Shown here one piece after another: positions 43,070 through 57,600 of a DNA stretch of 64,000 nt. The notes beneath the pieces were generated by a model. It was given only the letters and a program-made list of their open reading frames with translations, had not been told where the DNA came from and made no database searches. The stretch is from Tubiluchus corallicola (taxonomy: Eukaryota; Priapulida; Priapulimorpha; Priapulimorphida; Tubiluchidae). Position numbers and translations under genes: made by a program. The stretch spans positions 351,001 to 415,000 of the forward strand of contig JAQGDQ010000185.1 in the NCBI GenBank assembly GCA_030141605.1, read 5' to 3'. Every line of letters begins with the position of its first letter. The stretch's first letter is position 1.

Positions 43070-46000
43070 TGGAAGAGGGACAGAGAGGGAGAGACAAAAA
43101 AAGAATCGTATGTTAATTTTTGACAATATACTACTGACTGCAGTTCACGACAAGCTAGTAAGTATTTTCCTAATCCCTCTAAACCCCAAAATTAATCTAA
43201 TTCTGTGTGTTTATAAGTGAAGGTCAAATTTATCAAAGTCCACAGAATAAACAGGGCCATCTTTGGAAAATACCTACCAATAGATAAATACAAAATTGAC
43301 CACAAGTTTACATGCAACATCATATTGTGCGCTTTAGTGGAATAATACCCTCGCATTCGATCTTGAGTAGCACCTGTGGCTCCATCTAGTGTCAAGGATA
43401 GTAACTGCAAAAATAGTAAAGTAAAAAAATTAATCAAACATTGCATATTATAAAACACATGTTTTTACATTTGCAGCATGTGATTTGAATGAATATCTGC
43501 ACTGATTTTAGCTACTCCTCAAATGAAAAAACTTTTGCTAAAAGCAGTTTGCTAACCACTTAATACAAATAGCCCTACAGGCAGCCAACATCGTACAGTA
43601 TTTCCACAGTCATAATTTGCTAATCCAATCATTCTAAACACGAGGATACATTCTTTCTTCAAGTGGATAAAATGAGATCATAATCTTTGCCTACAAAACA
43701 GGAAGCCCATCAAGGAATGTTACCGAATGTACCATTCAAAAGTATCACTATCAGTAAGTCTGCAAATGAACTCACATGCAGATAATTTAAACTTTACCAA
43801 AGCTCCACTTTGAAGATCAAAGCTTCAAATTATTTTAAAACTAAATTGTAAACAAGCTTTACAAAATTTGATGCCAAAATATAGTTTAGCACAAAACATT
43901 GTTATATCAAATGACAAGGAAGCAAGCAAGCAATCAAACATAGCACAACAATTTTTCTAAGGAAGATCTCGTGAATTCTTTTACTTTAAATAGGTTAATG
44001 TTACTTAGTATAAATTAGACTTTTTTATAAATTTTCGCACCAAGAGTGCCTCTCCGAGTCCGAACATAGATTCAGCTTTTGATTGTGAAGCTTTCTCATC
44101 TTTGTACATGAATAAAGCTATCCCCGCGACGATCATGAGTACAAAAACATATTTCTGCAAATTATATCGCTTTCCGCCAAACAGAACTCCTAATATCATC
44201 ACAGGGATTGGCTTGCAAGCTTTACCTATAACCTGCAAACAAAATTTCAAAATGTGTTTAGTTTATAATCTGTGACTTAACACTTGTAGTTTTCAAATTA
44301 GTCTGAAAACATCTGAACTAGCTAAGAGTAAAAACGTAAAAGATCAGAAAAACTAGCTGTTATGGAAGCGCAATTCACTTCTGCTGGAAGATATATGAGG
44401 AGCAGGAAAAGAGGAATAATTGTTAGCAATGCTATTCTAGTAGTTCTGCAACGTTCATTCACAATACAAATTCTTAGTTCTAGTGTACAGTTATTCAGTT
44501 TGCAGAGCAGGGCTACCACTTTGCAGCTACAGAATTGTTTACTGCAACCCTCTTCCTCAGTGTTAAATTACAGTGGAAATCTACTCGTGAAGTGGGAGTT
44601 TATTTACCTTATAAATGCCAAAGGAGTGCCAACTGCAGCATTTTAGCATTTTTTATCATAGAAAGCTCAACATATTTTAACCAAACATTCTTTAAAGTCA
44701 TGAAATTATCACAAATAAACATGCAACGACAGTTTCAATAAAGTGTCTATATTTCACAACAACAATGCTGGTAAAAACCATCAAAACAAACGAATTTAAA
44801 TAACTACAGACTATCAATAAAACAAAGAACATAGAAGGAATCATGGGCGTTATTATAAAATAATTATAACATCCATGACTCTGCCTATAATCTTTGTTTT
44901 ATTGATATTTTCAATAATGGATGCCAAACCTGTTACAATAACTACAAACTACTTTCAATGTATCGCTTACATATTAACATTAAGAAAACACCACATGTTA
45001 TGCCATTTTTCAAAGCTCACTTTAAGTAGAACAGTGCTTGATTTTAATATAAGACAAGGAAATCTAGATAAATTAGCACTAAAATAAATTGAGCTAATTG
45101 CACAACTGTTACCTGAGTAGGATAATTTACATGTTGGAGTGCATGATTACTGCTTAACATTGCTCCAAGGTAAGAAATACTGCAAATGGCATAAAGGCTA
45201 ATCGGAGTATTGTCTTCTCCGGGCTGAGTCACTTCAGTTACTGCAATAAAAACAAGTCTACCATTTCCGATGTGTACTTAAAATGATTCTATTAAAGTCA
45301 ATTATTGTTTTAGAAACTCCTTATAAAGAATGGTTATTTTCATTACAAACAATATGACTATAGATTTTAGCATCGGAACATCCACTAGTCTTTGTCAACA
45401 AGACGTTTGCAAAGCCTACATAAAAGGTTGTACCAGACAAAGTATAAATACTAATGTGGGGGAATGCAAATTCTCAGATAACTTTGGTCTTTTTCAGTTG
45501 AAATCCTGTATAACCCCTAAAACATTCCAGTATCACCCCTAAAAGCAAAGCAGACTATAAGTCCAAGATTTTCTAGTTCCCATGTGAGAGTACCTCACAT
45601 GTTCAAATTTCAAGTGAACTTTCTGTGACAAGACACTTATGAATGTGATGAACCATTGCTGGTGCCTCCAAAGGCAAAACAGACTAACAATGAAACTTCC
45701 ACAAGTTCCCATGTAGGCGCCTGGCCTGGTCGAGTTCTAAGTCCTTCAACATGCTTCTTGCTTGAATGCTCAGTTCTACACGGAGTCCGATAAAGAGTTA
45801 GAAGATAAGGACCTAGTTCATGATTAGGACACCACACGTTGTTTTGTCATTAACACCAGTAATATCAGTGAAACACAAAACCGAAGTGTAAGGTGCTCAA
45901 CTAAATAGTGAGATAAGACTTAAAGAAGCAAGGTTTCATAATATCCATGACAACCTTACATTCAGTACTTATACCACTTGAATCACAAAAAGTTTTACGT

Positions 46001-47256
46001 TGAATGTAATTATGCAGTTATGACCACAGTAAGTATGAGCCTAAACAGAATAACTTACAGTAGCAGATATAGAAGGCATCTCACCGATTTTGGCAAAAAT
46101 TCCATTAATTATACACTGTGCAAACACTAGGCAAAGGGTAAAGGTGAAGCGTTCTTTCTTCCCTCCAAATTCGTAACTACCCCTGGTTCTAAACAAAAAA
46201 CGTGCATATATATATACAAATACAAAGTACACAGTTATGTTATTGTACATAACTACAAAAATCTACATAGTTTACTAATTTCTTTCTGTTGTAGTTTAAT
46301 GAAGCCAATTTTTTTCTTCTAGACAGAAGATATACAAGTACAGTAATTTGCTACATAGTATACTAACCAATAAGTTTAACCAAGTGATGGAAAAAAGTTA
46401 AAACGTGCACAAGAAAATCTAAATCCTACTAGTAAGTTGCCACATTGTGAGAAAGAAGCAGTAATGCTCTTTACTTTGAAACTGTCACCAAGTTTTTGGA
46501 TAGTATACTCTTCCAAATATACAATGGGCTACATTTTGAATTCAACGCAACAAATTCGAGAAACTCGATAGATTCACAAACTCAAGAAATTTAATAAATT
46601 TCCCTCTTAAGTAAAGATTATCTTCAAGATTGGTTTTATTTATCCTCACTTTTATAATTATCAAAACAAAATTCTACAACTACAAGTACAAGTAGCATTT
46701 TAACATAATAAATTTTTTTCCGATGATTATTAATTAGAAGCTAGACACAATTACATTCCAGAAAAGCCTACTTAGACAATATTCGATAGATGGCAGGCGT
46801 ATTATTATTAATACAATTTAGCAACATGATAAAATAAGGACGCTATAAATCTTACATAGTCTCCTGTATAATGCCATAATAAAAATAGCAGAAAAATATT
46901 CCAGCAAAACAAACAAGAAGTTTTTTTCGATTTGCCATCGCTTTTATTACTTCATCTGAATATCTGGGCAGCGAAGTTTCGTCGCGTTTTAATGCCACTT
47001 CAACATTTTCATCTTTCTCATTAACAGCTGCTAGCTTCCCATCGTTTTTGTTTAATAAAGTTTCTGATGAACGATTAACTTCCACGTGTGCGGCAGCCTT
47101 CATTGAAAAGCAAAATGCGTTATGTCCACAAAACTCTGCCCTTAGCAGGGTTATTTTATTCGGTTTGTTTTGTTTTCCTTTATCGTCCAAGTTCTCAACA
47201 AAATTAATTAATTTTATCATTCCTCTGCAATCCACACTTATGACATTATCAATCAT
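42074..47256 (-). CDS. SLC35B1: SLC35B1/AXER ER ATP/ADP exchanger (7 exons)
   Basis: Ten-helix nucleotide-sugar-transporter-family protein; the mammalian protein imports ATP into the ER in exchange for ADP. Exons, in transcript order: 47256-46856, 46188-46085, 45240-45113, 44232-44041, 43404-43278, 42850-42744, 42289-42074. All phases agree. Conserved strings include [57 protein letters not shown] and [22 protein letters not shown]. The start is uncertain. The frame is open to 47256 (424 aa), but ATGs at 47103 (373 aa) and 46938 (MANRKKLL, 318 aa) also fit. The last matches the human length (322) and has the best start context; the extra N-terminal 106 residues are hydrophilic and unlike the family. 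The C-terminus VKKNVNK lacks the exact spacing of a KKxx ER-retrieval signal. The exon 4 donor GTGCGA is weak. Confidence 0.9.
42947..43072. repeat. (GA)n microsatellite
   Basis: In SLC35B1 intron 5. GA dinucleotides flanked by degenerate GGGA units. Confidence 0.95.
45535..45740. repeat. Diverged tandem duplication in SLC35B1 intron 2
   Basis: GCAAAGCAGACTATAA near 45545 and GCAAAACAGACTAACA near 45674 are each followed by (C/A)TAGTTCCCATGT or ACAAGTTCCCATGT and then a CCT-ending block. The period is about 129 bp. Confidence 0.6.
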
Positions 47257-48660
47257 TTCGTATCTATTATTTGGGGTTGTAGGGAGGGGCGAGCATCGAA
47301 TCCTAAAATTATTGATTCGAATAATTCAGCACTTCAACCACATTCTTTATCATTAGAACGTTTGCAACATCATGTAATTAGCATAATTTAGTAGCGATTC
47401 TGTGCACAATTTTTACAGTAATTCTTAGTGGTTTTATTGCAGAACAAAATCGAGTAATATGCATGATCTTTGTAAGACCGCTTTTTACTCGTGGTTAGCA
47501 AGCATGTTTGAATATCTTTCAATCTCAATTCGAAATCGATTAATTAATAGGTTAAAAATTTCAATAACAGCTAGTAAGCCCAGCTGTGACAACATCACAA
47601 CTAAACATAATTTTCAAGAGTCGCACAATCCGCGAGCGTGTTTCACGAATTTGTAAAAGCAAAAACTGAAATAGAACATACTCTGCGTGTCCAGTGTGAT
47701 GCACAAAAATTGACAATTTAATTTCAAATTTACCACGGTGCATGCATGCATGAGCTCTCTAATACACATGCTCAATTATAATGTTACACACCGCTTGTTT
47801 TTTTTTGTGCAACGCATTTTCTAGATACAGGTGTTCATACTCATTTAAATAGCAAATTATGGCAAATGCACATGTAACACCAAAGAACTAACTCAGCAAG
47901 TGAAAAATTATGTTTCTGCAATAATAATTTTTTCATGTAAGTCATTCTTAAAGAAAACTATACATTCTCTTTGAATATTTTGTAGGTTTCATTGTTTTGC
48001 GATTCAGTCTAAGATAGGGTATTGTTTTCCTTTAATTGATGTTTTGCAGTTGTACATTATGCTGCAATGCAGGGAATGTCATTTATGTACTGCATCAATC
48101 GAGGTCATGTCAACGGTCATCCAAACTTGCATAATTATGTTCTATTGTATGGTCTGAAGGTTATAATTATAATTACATTGAATTAAAGAACGGCATAGTT
48201 TGCTATAATTAAGAACATTTTTTCAACTTTTCTTTGATCGGGCTATATGTATGAAGTCAGAGGCTACAACAGTGAATCAGCCTTTGTCAAAATCCGTAAT
48301 ATCTCTAAATTTTCTGTCTGGAATCCTTATTATGTGCAAGATAAATCGCTAAATCCCGTCGTTAAATTAATTGAGGCATAAACTCTGTACTTGAAATTAA
48401 AAGCTTGGCTTATTGCATGCAAGAGACTGCAAGAAACTGAAACTTCAGACACCACAGCAGGACAAAAAAACAGATGTCACCTGTTATAAAAATACAAGTT
48501 TTTAAGTGGTATCGACTAATAATAATATATTCCAAATGGACTAGCGATTTTTTTACTTGGTTATAATCTTAATAATTATTATTAACTATCATCTGTAAAG
48601 TTAACCAAAGTTTGCTCAAACATACAGTAGTCGTGAAGGTTCCTGGCATTGCTTTCTAGC
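47257..48660. promoter_or_regulatory. Shared divergent promoter region, SLC35B1 / ACSS2
   Basis: Head-to-head 5' ends separated by 1.4 kb, or 1.7 kb if SLC35B1 starts at 46938. A GC-box-like GGGAGGGGCGAGC at about 47282 is close to SLC35B1. TGCATGCATGCATG lies near 47740. No TATA box can be assigned to ACSS2. No coding sequence is supported in between. Confidence 0.4.
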
Positions 48661-51600
48661 ATGGCTGCCGAAATGGCTGAAGTGAACGGTGCCGGTAAAT
48701 TGTATAAACCTCATCCATATATTCGCGATGGATCTCATTGTCAGTCTATGGAGGAATACCACAGACTGTACAAGCAGTCTGTGGAAAATCCAGAAACATT
48801 TTGGAAGGAAATCGCAAAAGAATTTTTTTGGTCATTCTCACCGCCATCTGCTGGGCCTGCTTTTTTACAGTACAATTTTGACTATAGAAAAGGACCAATT
48901 TCAATAGAATGGATGAAAGGATCTATGACTAATGCTTGCTATAACGTACTTGACAGGAATATTGAGAAAGGGCTTGGTGAAAAGATTTGCTTTTACTGGT
49001 AAACAAAATTTGATTTATAATTTTTATTAATAATACTAATAATATTAATTATTATTTATTGAGTTAATGACTTAGGTAGCGCTTAACTGATTATTATCAA
49101 TGATGGGCACTTTTAGTAGTGTTAATTTTTCAAAACAATTCCATTTAATTGCCATTCCCGCTGAAATTCAATATTATAGAGCTTGGGTTCCCAACCTTAG
49201 GGTCGCGAACACAATTGCAGTCACCAAGCGCTTTTCGTGGGGTTGCGGGCTAGTCCAAAAACTATTTTTGAAAAATGCTGCTTTCATGAAATGTTCGTAA
49301 ATATGTCTTGTTTCCTCAGTCTCTCATTACATCATTTATTCTGGAAAGTGAAACTGGGTTTTCCCGCTCTAAATGCGGTATACCAGTGCTTGATTTTATG
49401 GGAAAATGAAAATGCACATTGTTCCTTGCTGTACACTCGTGTACAGTATGTGCCACCCAAAATCGTGTCGGTATTCATTTTACTTTGGATACCTATTGCT
49501 GTTGCATTACTGGTCGCTGAGAAACAGGTGCAACCATCACATTAATGAATTAATGAAACAATCACTCATTGTTCAATAATTTGTTGATTAGTAAGTTAAA
49601 ATTAATAAATGAGAACGATAAAGATGTTTTATAGTATAGAATGTGGTTATGTTCTTCGTGGGATCGCGATATGATGCAAGGTTCTGGAAAGGGGTCACCG
49701 TCAAGAAAAGGTTGGGAACCACTGTTATAGAGTGACTGGTGCCAAGCTAGTGTAAATTAGGGAGTAGTGCTAGGCGACCCATTGATCTTTCACCATTCCA
49801 CCTCTTTTTGACTATTAGCCATAATTTTGTGTTGTGATGAATTTCTATTTTTTTGCAACCATAGATAGCACGTGTTTGTGTGTGCCAGTGTGCTTGAATT
49901 CTTAATTTGAACGCATGCCTTATACGTACTTGGAAGCTGACTGGGCCTGATTTGAATAAGCAGTTCTGTTGGTGTGCCAGCAGGAGGGCTTGCATACATG
50001 GATATTTTATTTGTGCCCATTAAAACTACTTTAAGTTTATTTAAAACTGTGAAAATGGATTGCCTGTCATGTAGACTAAAAAGTACTATAAAACTATTAT
50101 GACACCCATATTTGCCCACTTATATTGATCAGTATGTTATATATGATCAGTAGTGGGCCGATTAAGAGGAATAGCTAGAACTGTTGATGGAGAAACAACT
50201 TGTAATGCAAATGTATAATGTTTTTGTTGCAATAGAGTAATAATGGTCATCTATCTATTAGAATTATACTCGGTGGTTAATGAATTTTCATAATTTTTTC
50301 TTTGAAATCTTTTGAGATCAATTTTATAGGGAAGGCAATGAGCCAGATGACGAGTCAAAAATCACATATTCTGAACTAAGAACAGAAGTTTGCAAGTTTG
50401 CCAATGTTCTTAAAAAACACGGTAGGTGTACAGAAACATTAGCAATTTCTTACTTGCCATTTGCAATCGTTCTTAAGAGTGTGCAGCGTCTTTCTTGTTG
50501 ATTATGTACATTTTTTCCAAAAAATAAAGGTTTTTGTCTATAAATACATATTCTTCCAAAAAGGTGCCTAAATGCCAACCGTTTAAGCTTTCCTGGCTTA
50601 ACCTGTCTGTTAAGTTCAAATTATTTCATTTGTACCAACTAATTAACTGTATAACTTTTTGTTCCTGTATATTAACATATTATAAGTACATGTGCAACTT
50701 TTTGATCCTGTATATTACATATTATAAGTACATGTGCAAATAGGGAAGCTATGTATAACATTGTATGTAAGATTGTGGAAACAGTTCATAATACCAGAAG
50801 CTGAAGGATCTTGATAAAAATTGCTGTTTGTAGCCTAAAGCAAGTCTTCTTGTTTTACTGTATACAAATCACTTTTATTCCAGGTGTCAAGAAAGGAGAC
50901 CGAGTTGCAATTTACATGCCTATGATATTAGAACTGCAAGTAGCCATGTTAGCGTGTGCCAGGATAGGCGCGATTCATTCCATTATCGTATGAACATATA
51001 TACAGAACTATTATTCTGTTAGTTCAATTGATATTACTGAGCTACACAGTTAGATAACAAAGTATAGAAAAGGGTTTTAACACATAGTTGTGCCTCTCTC
51101 AATAAAATTTTGTCTCCTGGTGATGGTTGTGAAAATACCATATGATATTGCATTCTATCGGATATATTTCTAATGTATGTATTTTTTTACGCAATTTGGA
51201 ATATGCAGGCCAGAATTCCCTATTCAGCGGCTGTGCTACCTTATAAAAAATCTCCAACAATATAATTGTGCAGCTGTGTCCTTTAATCTGAAATAGAACA
51301 GATAATTTCATATAATTTTGCTCAATTTTACTAAGCTATATCTATGCCAAATGGTTCTGCTTAACTTTCATAACATCTTTATGTAAATTAGAAAATCTAA
51401 TTAGTCTAATGACTCTAATAAACAAAGGTTTAAGAGAAATTAATTAATCAAGTTACATGGTGGTTATCTATAAGTGTAACTACGAAATTATAACTCATTG
51501 AACGACACTTCTGTACAACCTATAATTGCAGTGTGTGAACGCCTGAAGGACCTTAATCCACGGGTAACTATTTACAAGTAAGAGGCTGATTATGTAACCA

Positions 51601-54600
51601 ATCATAAAGGAAACCAGTTTTATAATAGAAAAAAGGGGGCCAATGTGAAGTCAAGCTTAAATCAGCACCGTGGCAGGTGCTAATCATTTAATGTCTAAGG
51701 CATGAACAAAACGTAACCCATTATCCAGAATGACCCTCTGAGATGAACCACTAAATCAGCAGAGGTATCTCAGCCATATTTAGATGTTTATGCCCTCACC
51801 TTAAGAGGTAAATAGGCAGAATCGGCACTGCAAGTAAAAACACTCAGAACGGGAGTCAAAGGGGTTCATCCATTCAGTCACTGACCAGCTTCAGTGTCAT
51901 ACTTAACTTCGGTCACCATGCATGGTGCAAAAATCATTGGCACATGCAACTTTACTGTTTAAAATGTTACCTGTTTTAAATAATTGTTTGGCAAGGTGAA
52001 GGTTACTGTTATGTTATTCATTTCCATAATTTTTCATTTTTTCTGTAGACTTATCAAATTCGTAAATAAGCTTATTGGATGATAAAGCTAATTTTTTTCA
52101 GTTTGGTGGTTTCTCTGGCGAGGCTTTGGCTGAACGTATTATGGATGCATCTTGCTGCCTTCTGATTACAACAGGTAGCTGCTTGTATTTTCTTGCAAGC
52201 TTAATAATGATTTAGCTTATTTTAGTGTTGCATTGCTAGTTTAAATTATGATACAATAAGTTAGCTTTACAGTTAGTCTAGATGCTCAGATCTCTTACTT
52301 CCACATTACAATTTTATGAATTGTAATTATTTTGTCGTATATGGAAAATATAAATAAATGACATTTTGGCAGTTTTTAATTGTTTTATTGCAACTTTGCT
52401 AAGCAACCTATTATCATAAGTACAACAGAATATAGGAGACAGCTCATTTTTTGACAACGTTTTTGCAGAACCATTGTAGCACAACAGTTCTGAGCAGATA
52501 GCTTAGTTATAATGAAATCCAGGAATAGTCAGTTACGTCCAAAATCTGTTATAACACAGGTTTGCTGTAATGTGAATGTTAATATTGCCAATTCATGGAC
52601 AAATAATGTACAAAATTTTCAGATGGTGTGTACAGAGGGCTGAAATTACTCAATTTAAAGAAAATCGCTGATGAAGCCTTGAACATTTGTTCTACCAAGT
52701 AAGTAGACACACCAGTGTTAATCATGTTCTAAGGATGTCATATATATATATATATATATGTACCATATAATTAAGGATGCACCATCGTATTTGACAGAGA
52801 TGTTCGAGTTCATTGTTTCAACATATACTTCAAGATCTGTTGACAATCTATAGTTTCATATTAATTTCGTTTTTACCAAAATCTTACTTCCTATAACACT
52901 ATTGTGGGTGTTTTCATCTGTTTCTTAGTAAGTCAGTAAAACATAACTTTGTATTTACTTTTTTATTTATTTGTTTTGCAGAGGTCATGTTGTAAAAAAC
53001 AGTATTGTTGTGAAACATCTGGGTCCTAAACAGGGTGTGACCGATGAGCCTTTAGAAAGTCCTCCTGCTAAACGGCCGTGCTTATCATTAGAGGTGAGTG
53101 ATTATGGCTGATTAGTGTGTCAATAGTAAATCAGAGCAATATGACTAATATCAGTGCTGTGATTTCAATATTTTCTCACTTTCTGGGCTCACATAGGGAA
53201 CTAGCTTCCTGGTTTGGGTGCTTCTCTAATAGGTGCTGTTGTCTTAGTATGAAGTTTAGCTACTAATCGTCTATATCGACATAATTGCATAAATGTGTAC
53301 TTCATTCAATTTTTGTATGATATATTTAAGGAAAATAGCAAAAGAAACACGTGAAATTTCATCTCTTTCTAACTTGAATTACTATCACATTTTTGCTGTT
53401 TGAACCTGTTTCAGGCTGTGGTTTATTTTAGCTGCTGTGCCGAGTCATAAAAGTGGTGTTGTCATTCTTTGGTGGCTTTCAATTTTCTAAATAGATTTTC
53501 TTGCTGAAATAAAACAGTTTTATTCACTTTTTTGGCAGTAACATTCTAGGTCTTGCTGTATATTCCCTGCATTATGTCAGATCAATAGATATAGCTGCAG
53601 TATTTAAACAGCCATTTGATTATGAAGTTTTTTACGGTTGCACTATAAGTTTTACACTTATTTTAGTAGATATTTTTCATTTTCCCAAATGTTCTTTATA
53701 GCTGTTAACTGTTGTTTTAATTTTCGTCATTCTGTTGAATTTTATTCAATTATTTTTTATGCTTTTGTCACATTTTCATTATCATAAGTAACCTCTCAAA
53801 ATCATATTATTTTGTACAATTGCATTTTTTATCACAAGAGAGGGACACTTCCAGGAGTCGTTTGTACTTTACGGAAGCATAAGGCAGCTTTTGCCAGACA
53901 TGTGGAATGTGTCGTGTTTTGCAGTTTAATTTTTTAGATGTTTCTGTTTCTGTTAGATTTTTTATACACATTTGGATATTCATAATACATCTCCATTATT
54001 CGGTGAATCCCGCTCCACTTAGTGGTGAATTTGTAATGCTGCCCGTGGTTAGGTGTTTAGAATAATGGAAGATAATTGATTTTAATACAAATTAATAAAC
54101 TTTCGATACTGAAATGCTTTATGTGATTTGTAATTGAAATTTCAAAATCACAATTGAGAGAATTATGCTTTAATTATAATATGCATGATACACAACGACA
54201 TCAGGGCTTGTTATCCACTGAAACCTATACAAATTGTTCAAAACATGGTAGCCAGGACTGTTTCAAAATTATCAGAATATGATTGTATTGCTCTGGCTTT
54301 CAAGATGCTGCATTTGTTACCTGTTAGATATCACATACAGTTTAAAATGCTTGTTCTTTCTTTTAAATCAGTAAAAAGCGAAGTACCATAATATTTGACA
54401 GAGATGCTCGAGTTTATTACTTCAACTTATACTTTGAGATCTGTTGACAATCTAGATTATAAAATGCTAGTGTAATAATTCATTTTTTACTGATGATTTT
54501 TCTTGTGATTTTGTGCTCTTTGTGGCAATTAAAAGTGATTTTTAGATTTTAGATGATTTTCTTTTGTTTTTTGCAGCACCACTGACAGTATTTGTTAGTA

Positions 54601-57600
54601 TTGTGATGAGTGCTTATAAACAATAAACTGTAACTGTTGTTATGGTTACTAGGCAATTTTGGTTTTACAGACAAATTGGGTGCAGGGTAGAGACATCTGG
54701 TGGCATGATGAGATCAAAGATGCCAGTGATGAATGTGAATGTGTTTGGATGGATGCTGAAGATCCACTCTTTATGCTGTACACAAGGTATTAATAAACAA
54801 AACTAGTTCATTAGTTTTCTTTCAAGATATTCAAACTGGAGTTTTTGATAGTTTCCGTTTACCATCAACCTATTGAACTATTTTGTGAAACTAGTTGTCA
54901 AATCAAAATTACAATTAGATCACTTTAAAAAAAATTTGGCCTTTAAATTCCTTCTAGTTATCATAATCTTAATGCTAACATTATTATTAATGATGTTGTA
55001 ACCCACAATTAATTAAGTTTTAACACCACACTTGAAGAACATCACATTTGAAAAAGTTGAATGCAGCCTGATATGAATTCGGAACCTTCTACTTGCCAGG
55101 TTCTTGCCTTAGACCACTTGCATTGCAAAGTTATCACATGTCATGTCTTTCAAGTTTGGTGTCAAAATTTAACCAATTGTGTGTTTGTAATATCAGTAAA
55201 ATTTAATACTGATATCTATTGTATCGTGCATTTTTTCGTATGACATTTCATAGCACAAAAAGTGGTATGTTTAACTAGGTGACTTGTACTTCAGTCACGT
55301 AAAAGTAAAGTTGGGTAAAGATAAAACATTTGTGGGATTTCAGCAGTGCACTTACAAGCAATTTTTTTGTTATTTTAAGCGGTTCAACTGGGAAACCCAA
55401 AGGCGTACTGCATACTATAGGTGGTTATCTATTATATGCTTATACCACTTTTAAGTATGTGTTTGATTACAAACCTGATGACGTGTACTGGTGTACTGCA
55501 GACATTGGATGGATTACAGGACATAGTTATGTAGTTTATGGGCCAATGGCTGCTGGTGCAACCAGTGTTGTGGTAAGTGATCATTCATTCTGAGCATCTA
55601 AATGTATTAATGCTACATTGGTTGTTTGTTTATTTATTTGTTTCTGTGTTGGCTTTTTGGTCTACTGTTTGAATCAAATGAAAAATATGCGTATGGATTG
55701 GTATTATAATTTAATAAGAAAAAACAAAAATAAGTTCTATTATTATAAGCATATTAATACAAAGTTGTCGTGTACATTTGGTGTTACAGGCTTATTGTTG
55801 CTGTTGACACGTTTGTTTGCTTTTAAGTGCTGTGGCTTTGGCCACTGCTGTATGTGCTTATTTGCTTAAATACTTCATATATTTATAAGCATTGTGAGTG
55901 TGTTTTAAATTCATATCATCTTATTTGTCCTACAGCTTATCAAATATGTTCATAACAGCATTTATGAATGGTAATGGTCTGCTTTTTATTATATCAACTG
56001 CTTGAAACTATAATTTTAAGAAGTGTCTTTCATAGTATGTCTATATACTTTTCGCATCCGAGCATCAAGTGGCAATATATGTTTACACAAAATTGTAACT
56101 TTTGCACCTATAACATGCGGAAGCCGATTAACGAAACCAAACTCTGGTTTTCTTCACTGTGTTTCTTGACTTTTAATTAGAATTCTTATGTACAGTTATA
56201 CATAACAAAGAAATTTTACTTATATTAAGATTATAAGCAAAGTGAATCTTTTCACCAACAATGAATACGTGATTATTATACCAACAATTATACGTGATTA
56301 CATTACAATGTGATTGTGCAATAAAGAATCATTTTTTGTGCAGTTTGAAGGTGTCCCATATTACCCACATGCTGGAAGATTCTGGGAAATTTGTGACAAG
56401 TACCAAGTGACAAAGTTTTACACTGCTCCGACTGCAATAAGAGCACTGATGAAATATGGCAATGAACATGTAACAAAGTAAAAAGAAATCATTAATTATT
56501 TCTTCATATTTTAAATGTTTAAATTTGCGTCTTTATTTCCTATTCACATGTGCTTTATTTTCCACATTGTTTGCTATTTACCTAAAAGCAGTGCAAAGTA
56601 GTTATAGTTTTATATTTAATTCAATGAAGATTTTACTTGCATTTATAAATTATCCATGTTTGCGTTATCTTATATAACGTGTGCTTAATTGTTAGTAAGT
56701 GATCAATCTCCAGTCATATTCATTCTTTTCTTTTTCGTTGCTACAAGAAGCTAAAGTTTCAATGTTCAACTGCAGTTGATTTTGAGCTTATAACTGAAAA
56801 TTGATTAAAGCTAGTCTACAGTGGTGTAGCAAGTGCTTGTGGCAAAAAAACTTCTGGCGTCCTACCTATTTAGCATTTTTATCATCTCTTTCGTGGGTGA
56901 AGTCATTGTGCATGTTTTTTGCACCCCTGAGTCGCACTTTGTTTTTTGGACATAATAGGATAAAGGTAAATGAGTTTTTTCTAAGAATCACTTTGTGTTT
57001 GATTTGTGGTAGGGCACCAGAATAACTCTTTTCTTTGTATTAGTACTTGGTAACACTACAGCCTTAAACATTCAGCTCCAGCATTAAAACATGCAAAGAA
57101 TATGAAACATACAGAACACTACAGGTTTTCACAATAAGTAATACAAATGGTGCCACACTACACAGGCTTAAATAACAACATTAGCTTCTTTCTAAACTGT
57201 ACAAGGTAACTAAATCAACTACGATGATCTCTGACCAGGCAATTTTGCTGTAATTTGAAAAAACTTTCCTTAATTGCTAATGTCCGATTAGTAGTTAATA
57301 ATTGTCATGAATGTCATACACAGTCATGAAACTCTAGAAGAATTTTGCGTCTTCTCACCCTTGTGCCTGGGGACGATTCCCTGTATCGTTCCATCCCCCT
57401 TTTACTACGCCTCTGTAGCTAGAACTTTTGTTGTGTATCTCGTACAAGCCAGTGGTATTTACGTTGGTATTTGAAGTGGCTTCGTTTTCTTTATACAGGT
57501 ACAGTAGGAAGTCGCTGCAGATTCTTGGTACAGTTGGTGAACCAATCAATCCTGAAGCATGGTTGTGGTACTACAATGTTGTAGGTGGCGGTTGGGCAAC

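Noticed and set aside
46041-46188. Longer SLC35B1 exon 2 using the later donor ACT|GTAAGT
   Set aside because: It would break the reading frame into exon 3. The donor G|GTGAGA at 46084 gives the right phase and the conserved junction.
49237-49545. 102-codon frame in ACSS2 intron 1
   Set aside because: Lies wholly inside the hAT element and resembles no transposase.
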